In this document: positions 1 to 8,819 of the stretch, piece after piece
Layout of the letters: each line of letters starts with the position of its first letter
Numbering within the stretch: the stretch's first letter is position 1
Origin: Desulfobulbaceae bacterium UBA2273
GTDB taxonomy: Bacteria; Desulfobacterota; Desulfobulbia; Desulfobulbales; Desulfurivibrionaceae
NCBI GenBank assembly: GCA_002347095.1
Contig: DDWZ01000001.1
Location: 23,586 to 87,585 of the forward strand
DNA length: 64,000 nucleotides
Direction: 5' to 3'
Made by a program: the position numbers and the translations under genes
Notes under the pieces: model-generated
The model's database searches: none
The model's input: the letters and a program-made list of their open reading frames with translations, nothing else
Told to the model about the DNA's origin: nothing

Positions 1-2
1 TT

Positions 3-1058
3 AAGGTGGATGACATCCTCTCTGTTATCAAGGCCGCCCTGGGAAGCAGACAGGAGAAATCCCCGGTCAAGGACCGCGATTCTTTTGCCGGGATCATCGG
101 CAACAGCCCCGAGATGCTCAAGATCTACGACCTGATCCAGCGCATCGGTCCGACCCAGGCCAACGTCCTGATCTATGGCGAATCCGGAACCGGCAAGGAA
201 CTGGTGGCCCAGGCCATTCACCAGCACAGCAATGTCGCGGCAAACGCCTTTGTTCCCATCACCTGCAGCGCCATTCCGGAAAATCTCATCGAATCGGAAT
301 TGTTCGGCCATGCCAAGGGATCGTTCACCGGAGCGATCGCCAACAAGACCGGCCTGTTCGAACTGGCCAACAACGGCAGCGCCTTTCTCGATGAGATCGG
401 CGAACTCTCCCCGCTTATCCAGACCAAGCTCCTGCGGGTCTTGCAGGAAAGGGAATTCAAGAAAGTCGGCGGCACCGAGACCATCAAGGTCAAGGTGCGG
501 ATCATTTCCGCCACCAACAAGAACCTGGAAGAGGAGGTCATGGCCGGCCGCTTCCGGGAGGATCTCTTCTACCGTTTGGCCGTTGTCCCCATCCGCATGC
601 CGCCGCTGCGCGAGCGCAAGGGGGATGTGCCGCTTTTGGTTGATCATTTTCTGAAGAAGTACTCGGCCCTGTTCGGCAAGGAGGTGCAGCAGATCTCCTC
701 CTATGCCATGAAGGTCCTGATGGACTATGATTTCCCGGGCAATGTCCGCGAGCTGGAGAATATCGTCGAGCGGGGAGTCGCCCTTGAATCTTCCAACATC
801 ATCCTGCCGGAGAGCCTCACCCTGTCTGGGCATCGGCTTGGCCGCTCCCCCGGCGCTGAAACGCTCGGCGAGGATGTTTCCGAAGCCGCGGAGGAAAGAG
901 CCTTTGATCTCGGGCTTGAGCAGTACATCACCGAGATTGAAAGACGACTGGTACAAACTGCCCTGGCCAGAACCGGAAATTCCAGGATGAAAGCGGCGGA
1001 TCTTTTAAAGATGAGCTTCCGATCCTTCCGCTACAAGGCGAAAAAATATAATATCTGA
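3..1058 (+). CDS. pilR: Sigma-54-dependent response regulator PilR (5' partial)
   Basis: Activates sigma-54 promoters, in this family classically that of the major pilin gene. The frame is open to the left edge and the first residues look like the last helix of a receiver domain, so the phosphorylated N-terminal domain lies outside the window. Counting from the GTG at base 6, the AAA+ domain has Walker A GESGTGKE (about residues 58-65), the sigma-54 contact loop as GSFTGA (about 105-110) and Walker B FLDEIGE. A Fis-type helix-turn-helix closes the protein with SFRSFRYKAKK, which is typical of PilR. pilS follows 62 bp downstream, so the order is regulator then kinase. Family and PilR assignment are secure; the target promoter is not in the window. 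Confidence 0.9.
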   Translation, partial: KVDDILSVIKAALGSRQEKSPVKDRDSFAGIIGNSPEMLKIYDLIQRIGPTQANVLIYGESGTGKELVAQAIHQHSNVAANAFVPITCSAIPENLIESELFGHAKGSFTGAIANKTGLFELANNGSAFLDEIGELSPLIQTKLLRVLQEREFKKVGGTETIKVKVRIISATNKNLEEEVMAGRFREDLFYRLAVVPIRMPPLRERKGDVPLLVDHFLKKYSALFGKEVQQISSYAMKVLMDYDFPGNVRELENIVERGVALESSNIILPESLTLSGHRLGRSPGAETLGEDVSEAAEERAFDLGLEQYITEIERRLVQTALARTGNSRMKAADLLKMSFRSFRYKAKKYNI

Positions 1059-1120
1059 GCTTTGTCCCGAAAAATTACAGGCAAGCCTTTGCTTCCATCT
1101 TTCCATTCCCACAAGGTCAT

Positions 1121-2776
1121 ATGATACTTGCCGCCCTCTGCCCCCATACCGGCTCACCTGCCGCCAATGATCACCTCAAGAAACAGATTCAGTGGCTGCT
1201 CTTTTTCCGGGTGCTTTTTCTTTCCCTGATGCTGGGGATCAGCGTCCTGCTCCAGACAAAGGCGCCCTCCATCTTTCTCCCCCCCCTGCACTACCTTGCC
1301 TATTTCATTGCCGGGCTCTATGTCTTCACCATCCTCTCCGCCCTGATGGTGAGGATAATCCAATGCTATTCCCGCTTCGGTTATATGCAGATCACCCTTG
1401 ACACCCTCCTGGTGACCCTCCTGGTTTTTTCCACCGGCGGCAGCCAGTCCGTTTTCACGGTGGTATATTTTTTCCCCATCGTCATGGGAGCCTTCATGCT
1501 TTTCCGGCGGGGAAGCCTGCTCTTCGCCGCGCTGAGCACCCTGCTGTTCGGTTCCCAACTCTTTGTCGAATACGGCGGCTATGCCTCCCGGTTTGTCCAG
1601 ACCTACCCCAGCCATCTGAGCAGTTTCCAGATGCTCCTCCATTACTTTGCCATTTACAGCCTCACCTTTTTCCTGGTTGCCATTTTGAGCTCAATGCTCT
1701 CCACCAGGCTGCAAAGAACGGAAGCCGAGCTGTTTCAAACCGCAAGCGACTACGACCGGCTCTCCTTTCTCTACAAGCAGATCTTTGACGACATCAATAC
1801 CGGCATTATCACCGTTGACGCCGACAGCCGGGTTACCTCCTTCAACCGGGCGGCGGAACTCATAACCGGGTACAGGCCAGGCGAGATCATCGGCCGAAAT
1901 CTTTCCCAGATATTTTCCGGCCTGGAAATCCCCCTGCGCGACGACGAACGACGGCATATGACCACCCTCCCCCGAAGAGACGGGGAAACGATTCCGGTGG
2001 GATATTCCTGCGCCAGGCTCAACGCCCCGGAAGATACCGAAAACGGCTATGTCTTTACCTTGCAGGATCTCAGTCAGATAAAAAAGATGGAGGCCCAGGT
2101 GCAGCAGGCCGAAAAAATGGCAACCATCGGCGAAATGGCCGCAGGGATTGCCCATGAACTCAGGAACCCCCTGGCGGCCATCTCCGGAGCCGTGCAACTG
2201 CTGGAAAGGGAAACCCGGGACGATTCCATCAACAAACGGCTGTTTGACATCATCATGCGGGAATCAGACCGGCTGGATGCAACAATCCGCGACTTTCTCG
2301 TCTTTTCCAAGCCGGTCAACCCGGAAAAAGAATGGTTCTCCGTGCTCGCCCTGGCGCGGGAGGCCCTGGAAACACTGGGGCAAAACCCGGACTGGAACTC
2401 CGCCCTGCACCTTGACCTGGAAATCCCCTCCGATCTCAACGGCTGGGGAGATCCGCAACTGATCAGACAGGTGCTCCTCAACCTCGTTGCCAACAGCGCC
2501 AATGCCTGCCGTACCATGGAGAATGGAAGGATACTGCTCCGCGCCGAGGAACAATCCGAAAACGCCATTGTTCTGGAGGTCATTGACAACGGCATCGGCA
2601 TCCCGGAAGATCTTCGGGAAAGAATATTCGAGCCTTTCTTCACCACCCGCGAAACGGGAACCGGGCTTGGCCTGGCCATTGTCCGCCAGATCGTGCATAG
2701 CCATGGCGGCACGATTTCCCTGCGCGATGCCCATCCCCAAACCACTCTTTTTTCCGTCAGCCTGCCCCTGCCCTAA
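1121..2776 (+). CDS. pilS: Sensor histidine kinase PilS
   Basis: Membrane-bound kinase predicted to phosphorylate the upstream PilR. About six hydrophobic segments fill the first 190 residues. A PAS domain follows (around residues 215-320), then a HisKA dimerisation/phosphoacceptor domain with GIAHELRNPLAAI (His345) and a HATPase domain with DNGIGIPEDL and GTGLGLAIV motifs. Length (551 aa) and architecture fit PilS. The ATG at 1121 is preceded by a weak AAGG-type ribosome site. The gene converges on the cytochrome b gene with only 55 bp between the stops and no clear terminator there. Confidence 0.88.
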   Translation: MILAALCPHTGSPAANDHLKKQIQWLLFFRVLFLSLMLGISVLLQTKAPSIFLPPLHYLAYFIAGLYVFTILSALMVRIIQCYSRFGYMQITLDTLLVTLLVFSTGGSQSVFTVVYFFPIVMGAFMLFRRGSLLFAALSTLLFGSQLFVEYGGYASRFVQTYPSHLSSFQMLLHYFAIYSLTFFLVAILSSMLSTRLQRTEAELFQTASDYDRLSFLYKQIFDDINTGIITVDADSRVTSFNRAAELITGYRPGEIIGRNLSQIFSGLEIPLRDDERRHMTTLPRRDGETIPVGYSCARLNAPEDTENGYVFTLQDLSQIKKMEAQVQQAEKMATIGEMAAGIAHELRNPLAAISGAVQLLERETRDDSINKRLFDIIMRESDRLDATIRDFLVFSKPVNPEKEWFSVLALAREALETLGQNPDWNSALHLDLEIPSDLNGWGDPQLIRQVLLNLVANSANACRTMENGRILLRAEEQSENAIVLEVIDNGIGIPEDLRERIFEPFFTTRETGTGLGLAIVRQIVHSHGGTISLRDAHPQTTLFSVSLPLP

Positions 2777-2831
2777 AAAAGTGGGACGTCTGTATTCGTT
2801 CAATTTTTCATCTTCCATTCATCCCCTTTCA

Positions 2832-3671
2832 CTATCGCAGGGCGGCAATGACGGACAGGATAAGATAGACGGCCAGCCAGCCTGCGATGTACAGCAAGGA
2901 TCTTCTCCGCCAGGGCTCCTCCGCTCCCACGAAGACCAGGGCGACGACCAGGGTACTCGGAAAGATCACCCCGGCCCAGAAAGGCTCGACGTAGCGCAAC
3001 AACTCCTGCAAACCGAGCAAAAACCAAGGCCCCTGGATATGGAAGAGCCCGAGACGGGCCGGCTCCATGGGCGCTGCCAGGAAAAGACTGACCCCAACCG
3101 TGGCAAACAGCAGCAGGCTATGCTGAGCAAAGCCCACCCGGTAGCGGCGCAGATGATCCCAGCAGCAGATTCCCCAGACAAGCCCCAAGCCGATGAGATG
3201 ATTGGCATACACCCGCTTCATGCCCTCGGCCTCGATGGCAAAAAGCAGCGAATTCAGCATCGCGCCCAGATAGGGAATGGACAAGGTGATGTTTTCGGCA
3301 ATGACACCCGCAGCCTCGCCGGTTGCATCCGCCCGCAGGACATAGCCGGTAAAAAGAAGCAACAGCGCGGCAAGGACGGAACCGACCAGCAGAAACCATT
3401 TGCCGAAGCGCAGTTGCCGATCGGCCTTTGCCAGGATGATCGCCGCGAGATGACAGAGGGAGAAGAGAAAAAACAACTGGCTGGAATAAAAATGGCAAGC
3501 CCGAAAGAATTGACCGAAAGGGGCCAGCAGGTCAAGGGAGCTGGCGGAAAAAAATGGCGTGGCCGGGTCGTACTGGAGGGCGAGCGCCATCCCGGAGAGG
3601 ACAGAGAGATAGAGGGAGACCAGGCTCATGCCCCCCCATTTCGTCTCGACGATAAACGTCCGGATATCCAT
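2832..3671 (-). CDS. Cytochrome b subunit of a Rieske/cytochrome b quinol oxidoreductase
   Basis: Integral membrane di-haem cytochrome b of a bc-type complex that oxidises (mena)quinol. From the ATG at 3671 it is 279 aa with about seven hydrophobic helices. Haem ligands are His60/His74 (spacing 14) and His158/His173 (spacing 15). The 15-residue second spacing is the cytochrome b6 signature rather than the mitochondrial type. The C-terminal part carries GPWFLLGLQELL, the Qo-site region equivalent to the PEWY segment. The reading frame extends further upstream, but that part lies inside the Rieske gene in another frame; the ATG four bases after the Rieske stop is the sensible start. No cytochrome c gene is adjacent, so the electron acceptor is unknown. 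Confidence 0.87.
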   Translation of the reverse strand: MDIRTFIVETKWGGMSLVSLYLSVLSGMALALQYDPATPFFSASSLDLLAPFGQFFRACHFYSSQLFFLFSLCHLAAIILAKADRQLRFGKWFLLVGSVLAALLLLFTGYVLRADATGEAAGVIAENITLSIPYLGAMLNSLLFAIEAEGMKRVYANHLIGLGLVWGICCWDHLRRYRVGFAQHSLLLFATVGVSLFLAAPMEPARLGLFHIQGPWFLLGLQELLRYVEPFWAGVIFPSTLVVALVFVGAEEPWRRRSLLYIAGWLAVYLILSVIAALR

Positions 3672-3675
3672 ACCC

Positions 3676-4113
3676 TTAATAGGTAACAAGGTACCCTTTG
3701 CCGTCTTGGCCCTCCTGCATGGCCGCCACCTGAAAACGGGGAAGATTTTTTTTGGCCGGGCCGCTGAGCCGGACGCCTTCCTTGTTGAATCGGCTATGAT
3801 GACAGGGGCAGACCAAAACCCCTTCCTTTTCCTGGTAGTTAAGCCGGCAACCCAGATGGGTGCATTTCCGCGACACGGCCCAAGGCCCGGCTTGTCCGAC
3901 GAAGAGGATGAAGTCATGCTCCAGGACAAACCCAGCCACAGGCACCACCTTGTTCACTTTCACCACCCGTGGTTGTTTGGGGGCGCGGTACCCGAGAAAG
4001 CGTAAAACCGGATACAACAGCAGGGCGCCGGCGCCCCAGCGCAGCCAGGACCAGGAACCAATCAGAAATATCCGTCGGGTCAGGGGTTTTGCTCGTTGCT
4101 CCGGATCAGCCAT
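3676..4113 (-). CDS. Rieske [2Fe-2S] protein
   Basis: Iron-sulfur subunit partnering the cytochrome b encoded four bases downstream. The N-terminus has a twin-arginine-like TRRIFLIGS stretch followed by a hydrophobic anchor (residues 12-40), as expected for a Tat-exported Rieske protein. Cluster motifs are CTHLGC (Cys84, His86, Cys89) and CPCHHS (Cys102, Cys104, His105): two Cys and two His ligands plus the conserved disulfide pair. At 145 aa it is compact. It lies 30 bp after coaD in what looks like one minus-strand transcription unit. Confidence 0.9.
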   Translation of the reverse strand: MADPEQRAKPLTRRIFLIGSWSWLRWGAGALLLYPVLRFLGYRAPKQPRVVKVNKVVPVAGFVLEHDFILFVGQAGPWAVSRKCTHLGCRLNYQEKEGVLVCPCHHSRFNKEGVRLSGPAKKNLPRFQVAAMQEGQDGKGYLVTY

Positions 4114-4143
4114 GGAGGAGTATCCCGTAAGTGCTGCTCTCCA

Positions 4144-4668
4144 TCATGGCTGCAGGTACCGCGCCCGCAATTTTTCGCAGACATGGTCCGGCACCAGGCC
4201 GCTCACATCCCCGCCATGCCTGGCTGCGTCCTTGATGATGCTGGAACTGATAAATATCCAGCGGAAGCCGGTCATCAGAAAAACCGTTTCCACCTCCCGC
4301 TCGATCCGGCGGTTCATCAGGGCAAGCTGGAACTCGTAGTCAAAATCCGATACGGCCCGCAAGCCGCGGATAATCGCCTTGGCCCCTCGCTTGTAAGCAA
4401 AATCAACGAGAAGCCCGGAAACATCCACAACCTCGATCCGGGTTTCCGCCGCGGAAAAACAATCCTCAATCATCCTGCGCCGTTCATCCAGAGGGAAAAG
4501 CGGCTGCTTGGCAGGATTGCTGGCAACGGCAATGATGATCCGGTCAAACAGGTTCAACCCCCGGTGGATGATGTCGAGATGCCCGTTGGTTATGGGATCA
4601 AAGGTGCCTGGATACACGGCAACCGATTCGGATGTGGCTTCCGAGACGAACGGCTCATAGTCAGTCAT
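4144..4668 (-). CDS. coaD: Phosphopantetheine adenylyltransferase
   Basis: Penultimate step of coenzyme A synthesis: transfers AMP from ATP to 4'-phosphopantetheine. The nucleotidylyltransferase signature PGTFDPITNGHLDII is near the N-terminus, and FISSSIIKDAA matches the family's ISSTxVRE region. I place the start at the ATG at 4668 because GAGGCAGG lies at ribosome-binding distance. A GTG at 4683 overlapping the rsmD stop would add five residues. The rsmD-coaD pairing is a widespread arrangement. Length about 174 aa, slightly over the usual 160. Confidence 0.94.
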   Translation of the reverse strand: MTDYEPFVSEATSESVAVYPGTFDPITNGHLDIIHRGLNLFDRIIIAVASNPAKQPLFPLDERRRMIEDCFSAAETRIEVVDVSGLLVDFAYKRGAKAIIRGLRAVSDFDYEFQLALMNRRIEREVETVFLMTGFRWIFISSSIIKDAARHGGDVSGLVPDHVCEKLRARYLQP

Positions 4669-4679
4669 TGCACCCTGCC

Positions 4680-5246
4680 TCACGTGTGTTGGTAGAGCCA
4701 GAATCCGGCTTCTCCGTAACGGCGTTGGTCAAAACAGGTGAGCGGACCAACGGTTTTGGGATATTGCGCCGCAGCCGCATCTTCGAGAACAACAATCCCC
4801 TCGGCCCCGAGAAAATTTCCTTCCGCCAACAACGCAAGCACCCGCTGGGCGAGCGTGCCTGAGTAGGGCGGGTCGAGAAAGACCAGGTCGAATCCGCCGA
4901 CCGGCTTGAGCGGCGCCAAAAAGGCAAGCCCCCTGACCAGATCCCTTTGCAGCACCGTGGCGCGTTCGCCGAATCCGCAGAGCGCGATATTTTTTTCGAT
5001 CAGATCGACAACGGAACGCTGCGCATCGACAAAAACAGCCGACACTGCGCCCCGGCTCAAGGCTTCAAGCCCCAGGGCGCCGGTGCCGGCAAAAAGATCC
5101 ACCACCCGGGCGCCGGCAACCTTGGCGGCCAGGATATTGAAAATCGCCTCCCTGGCCCGGTCGGAGGTGGGCCGAATCAGCTCGCCAAAACGCTGACCCG
5201 GCGCCAGCAGCTTGCGCCCGCGGGCGCTGCCGCTGATGATCCGCAA
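4680..5246 (-). CDS. rsmD: 16S rRNA (guanine966-N2)-methyltransferase
   Basis: Methylates G966 of 16S rRNA during 30S assembly. The N-terminus MRIISGSARGRKL and the RPTSDRAREAIFNIL stretch are diagnostic. A SAM-binding VVDLFAGTGALGLEAL motif and the catalytic DPPY (in VFLDPPYSG) follow. At 188 aa it is the expected size. It begins immediately after the asd stop codon (no gap) and overlaps the alternative GTG start of coaD, so translation is probably coupled. Confidence 0.95.
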   Translation of the reverse strand: MRIISGSARGRKLLAPGQRFGELIRPTSDRAREAIFNILAAKVAGARVVDLFAGTGALGLEALSRGAVSAVFVDAQRSVVDLIEKNIALCGFGERATVLQRDLVRGLAFLAPLKPVGGFDLVFLDPPYSGTLAQRVLALLAEGNFLGAEGIVVLEDAAAAQYPKTVGPLTCFDQRRYGEAGFWLYQHT

Positions 5247-6275
5247 TTACAGATAATCCCGGATAAGGACCTCGGCGATCTGCACCGCGTTGAGTGCAGC
5301 GCCCTTGAGGATATTGTCGGACACCACCCAGAGGTTGATCCCGTTGGCAATGGACTCATCCTCCCGAATACGGCCCACCAGGGTCTCGAACTTGCCGGCG
5401 CAGTCAACGGCCATCGGGTATTGGCCCAGGGTGGGCTCATCAACCAGCTTTACACCTGGGGCGTTTTTCAGCAGGGCCTTGACCTCCGCCGCGGAGATCT
5501 TCTTCTCGGTTTCGATATTGACCGACTCGGAATGGCCGTAGAAAACCGGAACCCGCACCGTGGTGGCGGTAACGCCGATGGTAGGGTCTTCAAACATCTT
5601 GCGGGTTTCGTTGACCATCTTCATCTCTTCCTTGGTGTAGCCGTTCTCTAGGAAGCTGTCGATCTGGGGCAGGCAGTTGAAGGCGATCTGGTGCGGGTAC
5701 ACGCTATGGGTCATGGGCTTGCCCGCCGCATAATCCTGGATCTGCTGCTTGAGTTCGTCAATGGCCTTGGCCCCGGTGCCGGAAACCGCCTGGTAGGTGG
5801 AAACCACGATCCGTTTGATCCGCACCTTGTCGTGGATGGGTTTCAAGGCCACCAGCATCTGGATCGTGGAGCAGTTCGGATTGGCGATGATGCCCCGTTT
5901 TTTATACTGGGCAATGGCATGGGGATTCACCTCGGGCACCACCAGGGGGATCTCCGGGTCCATGCGGTAGGCGCTGGAGTTATCAACCACCACGGCCCCT
6001 GCCGCCGCGGCAGCCGGAGCAAAATCAAAAGACCGGGTAGCGCCCGCGGAAAAAAGGGCAATATCGATCCCGGCAAAGGCATCCTTGCTCAAAAGCTGAA
6101 CCGGAATCTCCTTGCCCTTGAAGGTAAGAGTTTTGCCCACGGAGCGCTCCGAGGCAAGCAAGCGCAGTTCGTCCAGGGGAAAATCCCTGCGCGCCAAGAC
6201 ATCAAGCATGGCGCCGCCTACAGCGCCGGTGGCGCCGGCAACAGCAACATTGAATTTCTTTTTTGCAGCAGTCAT
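5247..6275 (-). CDS. asd: Aspartate-semialdehyde dehydrogenase
   Basis: Reduces aspartyl-phosphate to aspartate semialdehyde with NADPH, the branch point to lysine, threonine, methionine and diaminopimelate. The N-terminal dinucleotide motif AVAGATGAVG and the active-site Cys135 in ANPNCSTIQ are visible. Start chosen at the ATG at 6275, which has AAGGG about ten bases upstream; an in-frame TTG at 6284 is the alternative. 342 aa, normal. Aspartate semialdehyde is also the proposed acceptor in COG1900-type homocysteine synthesis, and a COG1900 gene lies at 18.8-19.9 kb. Confidence 0.95.
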   Translation of the reverse strand: MTAAKKKFNVAVAGATGAVGGAMLDVLARRDFPLDELRLLASERSVGKTLTFKGKEIPVQLLSKDAFAGIDIALFSAGATRSFDFAPAAAAAGAVVVDNSSAYRMDPEIPLVVPEVNPHAIAQYKKRGIIANPNCSTIQMLVALKPIHDKVRIKRIVVSTYQAVSGTGAKAIDELKQQIQDYAAGKPMTHSVYPHQIAFNCLPQIDSFLENGYTKEEMKMVNETRKMFEDPTIGVTATTVRVPVFYGHSESVNIETEKKISAAEVKALLKNAPGVKLVDEPTLGQYPMAVDCAGKFETLVGRIREDESIANGINLWVVSDNILKGAALNAVQIAEVLIRDYL

Positions 6276-6360
6276 TGTGTACAATCCCTTACGGACAGCA
6301 GCCGGGGATCGCCCGGCAATTAAAAAATATCAGCAGGTTACAAACACGAGGTGTAATGCG

Positions 6361-7893
6361 TTAGCTTCCCTGCCGCATGGTTTCTCTTTTCAAAAACACC
6401 AACCGGTTCAGGCCGTTGAGATAGGCCTTGGCCGCGGCGGTGATGATATCAGGGTCCGCCCCCTGCCCCACCACAACCTTACCCTCGTCCTCAATACGGA
6501 CCAGCACCTCGCCTTGGGCATCGGTGCCGCCGGAGATGGAGCTCACCGAAAAATAGAGGAGCTTGCTCTTGGTCTGGGTCAGATCGGCAATGGCCCGAAA
6601 ACAGGCGTCGATAGGGCCGATGCCGATGCAGGCCTTCTCCTGCTCCTTGCCGTCGATGAGCAACCGCACCGCGGCGGTGGGCAGGCTTTTGTTGCCGCTC
6701 ATCGCCCCGAGATGCACCAAGGAAAACGTTTCGGTGATCCGCAGCACCTCATCCATGAGAATGGCCTCGAGATCCTCGTCCAGCATCTCCTTCTTGAGGT
6801 CGGCCACCTCCTTGAACCTGGCAAACACCCGGTCCAGTTCATCGTCCTTAAGGCTGTACCCCATGGCCGCAATGCGATCCTTCAGGGCATGCCGGCCGGA
6901 ATGCTTGCCGAGCACGATGTTGCCGGTGGAGATCCCAATATCCGCCGGATTCATGATCTCGTAGGTGGTCCGCTCCTTGAGCACCCCGTCCTGGTGGATT
7001 CCGGACTCGTGGGCAAAGGCATTGGCCCCAACAATGGCCTTGTTGGCCTGCACCGCCATGCCGGTGATGGTGGAAACCAGCCGACTGGTGGGATAGATGT
7101 GCTCGGTGACGATATCGGTATGGACCTGCATCTGGTCGGCGCGGGTGCGGATGACCATGACCAGCTCTTCCATGGCCGTGTTGCCCGCCCTTTCCCCGAG
7201 ACCGTTGATGGTGGACTCCACCTGCCGCGCGCCATGGTTGATGGCGGCCAGCGAATTGGCCACAGCCAGACCGAGATCATTGTGGCAATGCACACTGAGG
7301 ACAGCCTTGTGGATATTGGGGATGTGCTCGATGAGATAGCCGATCTTGCGGCCGAATTCATCGGGCAGGGCATAGCCGGTGGTATCCGGGAAATTCAGGG
7401 TCGTGGCCCCTGCTTCGATCACCGCGCTGAAAACCTTGCAGACAAAATCAAGGTCGCTGCGCGAGGCATCTTCAGCGGAAAACTCCACGTTGCTCGTGTA
7501 TTTGGCGGCATGCTTCACCGAGGCCACGGCCAGTTCCAGCACCTGCTCGCGGCTCATCTTCAGCTTGTGCTTGAGATGGATGTCCGAGGTGGCCAGAAAG
7601 GTGTGGATCCTGGGGTTTTCCCCGGCCTTGAGCGCCTCCCAGGCCCGGTCGATATCCTTGACATTACAGCGGGCAAGAGCCGCGATCTGCGCACCCCGGA
7701 CATGCTCGGCGATATTGCGCACGCACTCGAAATCCCCGGGCGAGGCCACGGGAAACCCCGCTTCAATCACATCCACCTTCAGCTTGACCAACTGCTGGGC
7801 CAGGCGGAATTTTTCCTGCATATTCATGCTTGCGCCGGGCGACTGCTCGCCATCACGCAAGGTGGTGTCGAAAATAATTATTTTATCAGCCAT
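6361..7893 (-). CDS. leuA: 2-isopropylmalate synthase
   Basis: First committed step of leucine synthesis: condenses acetyl-CoA with 2-oxoisovalerate. The HMGL-like TIM barrel starts with FDTTLRDGEQSPG, with metal-ligand HxH in LSVHCHNDLGLAVAN and the family block HESGIHQDG. The C-terminal 120 residues form the LeuA regulatory domain that binds leucine. 510 aa is typical. Citramalate synthase is a relative, but the overall sequence reads as LeuA. A good ribosome site (GAGGAG) precedes the ATG. It lies between pssA and asd on the same strand. Confidence 0.93.
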   Translation of the reverse strand: MADKIIIFDTTLRDGEQSPGASMNMQEKFRLAQQLVKLKVDVIEAGFPVASPGDFECVRNIAEHVRGAQIAALARCNVKDIDRAWEALKAGENPRIHTFLATSDIHLKHKLKMSREQVLELAVASVKHAAKYTSNVEFSAEDASRSDLDFVCKVFSAVIEAGATTLNFPDTTGYALPDEFGRKIGYLIEHIPNIHKAVLSVHCHNDLGLAVANSLAAINHGARQVESTINGLGERAGNTAMEELVMVIRTRADQMQVHTDIVTEHIYPTSRLVSTITGMAVQANKAIVGANAFAHESGIHQDGVLKERTTYEIMNPADIGISTGNIVLGKHSGRHALKDRIAAMGYSLKDDELDRVFARFKEVADLKKEMLDEDLEAILMDEVLRITETFSLVHLGAMSGNKSLPTAAVRLLIDGKEQEKACIGIGPIDACFRAIADLTQTKSKLLYFSVSSISGGTDAQGEVLVRIEDEGKVVVGQGADPDIITAAAKAYLNGLNRLVFLKRETMRQGS

Positions 7894-7951
7894 CGCTTCT
7901 TCACTCCTCTCAGCTCGGGCAGCGGAAGAAGAATGCCGCCTGCAATCGAGC

Positions 7952-8725
7952 TTATACCGAAGGTTCCTGTTCTTTTGCGGCAGGCTTCCTGCCCTTCACC
8001 ACCAAACGATACCCCGCCGCCAGCGGTCCGGATAGAACGTAGGCCGCTCCCAAAACAAAAAGGGTAACCTGTGGTTCCGCAGCCAGAATCATGATGAGAA
8101 CAACCAACCCAACCAGAACCTGAAATTTCTTGACCCCCTCGGTTTCCGCATGCTTGAAGCTCTGATATTTCACGGAACTGACCATGAGATAGGAAAGTCC
8201 GTAAACGGTTACCAACACCATGAAATTTCTCAAGGTGCCGCTGAACTCAAAGAAACTGCAAAACAGTACGGATGCGGCGATCATCCCTCCGGCGGCTGGG
8301 CACGGCAACCCCGTGAATTCGTTCTTGGTCGAAGTGGTGTCCTGGCTGTTGAAACGGGCCAGGCGCAAGGCGGTGGTCGCCACATAGAGAAAGGCCGCCA
8401 GCCAACCATACCGGCCGTAGGGCCGCAGCACCCACTCGTAGGCCAAAAGTGCCGGGGCCACGCCAAAGGCCACCAGATCGCACAGGGAATCATACTCCAT
8501 GCCGAATTTGCTGGTCGTCCCGGTAAGACGCGCAACCCTGCCATCCAAGCCGTCAAAAACCGCGGAAATAATAATCGCCACGGCGGCATGAAAATATTGG
8601 CCGTTGATCGCGGCAACGATGGCGTAAAACCCGCTGAACAGACTTGCCGTGGTAATAACACTGGGCAACAGACAGATTTTTCCCTTTGAGGAAATTACAT
8701 CTTCGGCTTCATGGTGCCTGTTCAT
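7952..8725 (-). CDS. pssA: CDP-diacylglycerol-serine O-phosphatidyltransferase
   Basis: Makes phosphatidylserine from CDP-diacylglycerol and serine in the inner membrane. The CDP-alcohol phosphotransferase motif is clear in DGLDGRVARLTGTTSKFG, continuing to EYDSLCD. The rest of the 257 aa consists of several hydrophobic helices. AGGAAAAGGA precedes the ATG. The adjacent psd gene decarboxylates its product, so the pair supplies phosphatidylethanolamine. Confidence 0.93.
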   Translation of the reverse strand: MNRHHEAEDVISSKGKICLLPSVITTASLFSGFYAIVAAINGQYFHAAVAIIISAVFDGLDGRVARLTGTTSKFGMEYDSLCDLVAFGVAPALLAYEWVLRPYGRYGWLAAFLYVATTALRLARFNSQDTTSTKNEFTGLPCPAAGGMIAASVLFCSFFEFSGTLRNFMVLVTVYGLSYLMVSSVKYQSFKHAETEGVKKFQVLVGLVVLIMILAAEPQVTLFVLGAAYVLSGPLAAGYRLVVKGRKPAAKEQEPSV

Positions 8726-8819
8726 GTCCTTTTCCTCCCGATTATAATTACAAACCGCGCCATGTCCGCACGCTTACCCTGGGTAGTATATTGAAAAAAT
8801 GCCTTTCTGCATAGGGGTA

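Noticed and set aside
6112..8067. 651-codon plus-strand frame opposite asd, leuA and pssA
   Set aside because: Mirror of three well-supported minus-strand genes; no domain, no ribosome site.
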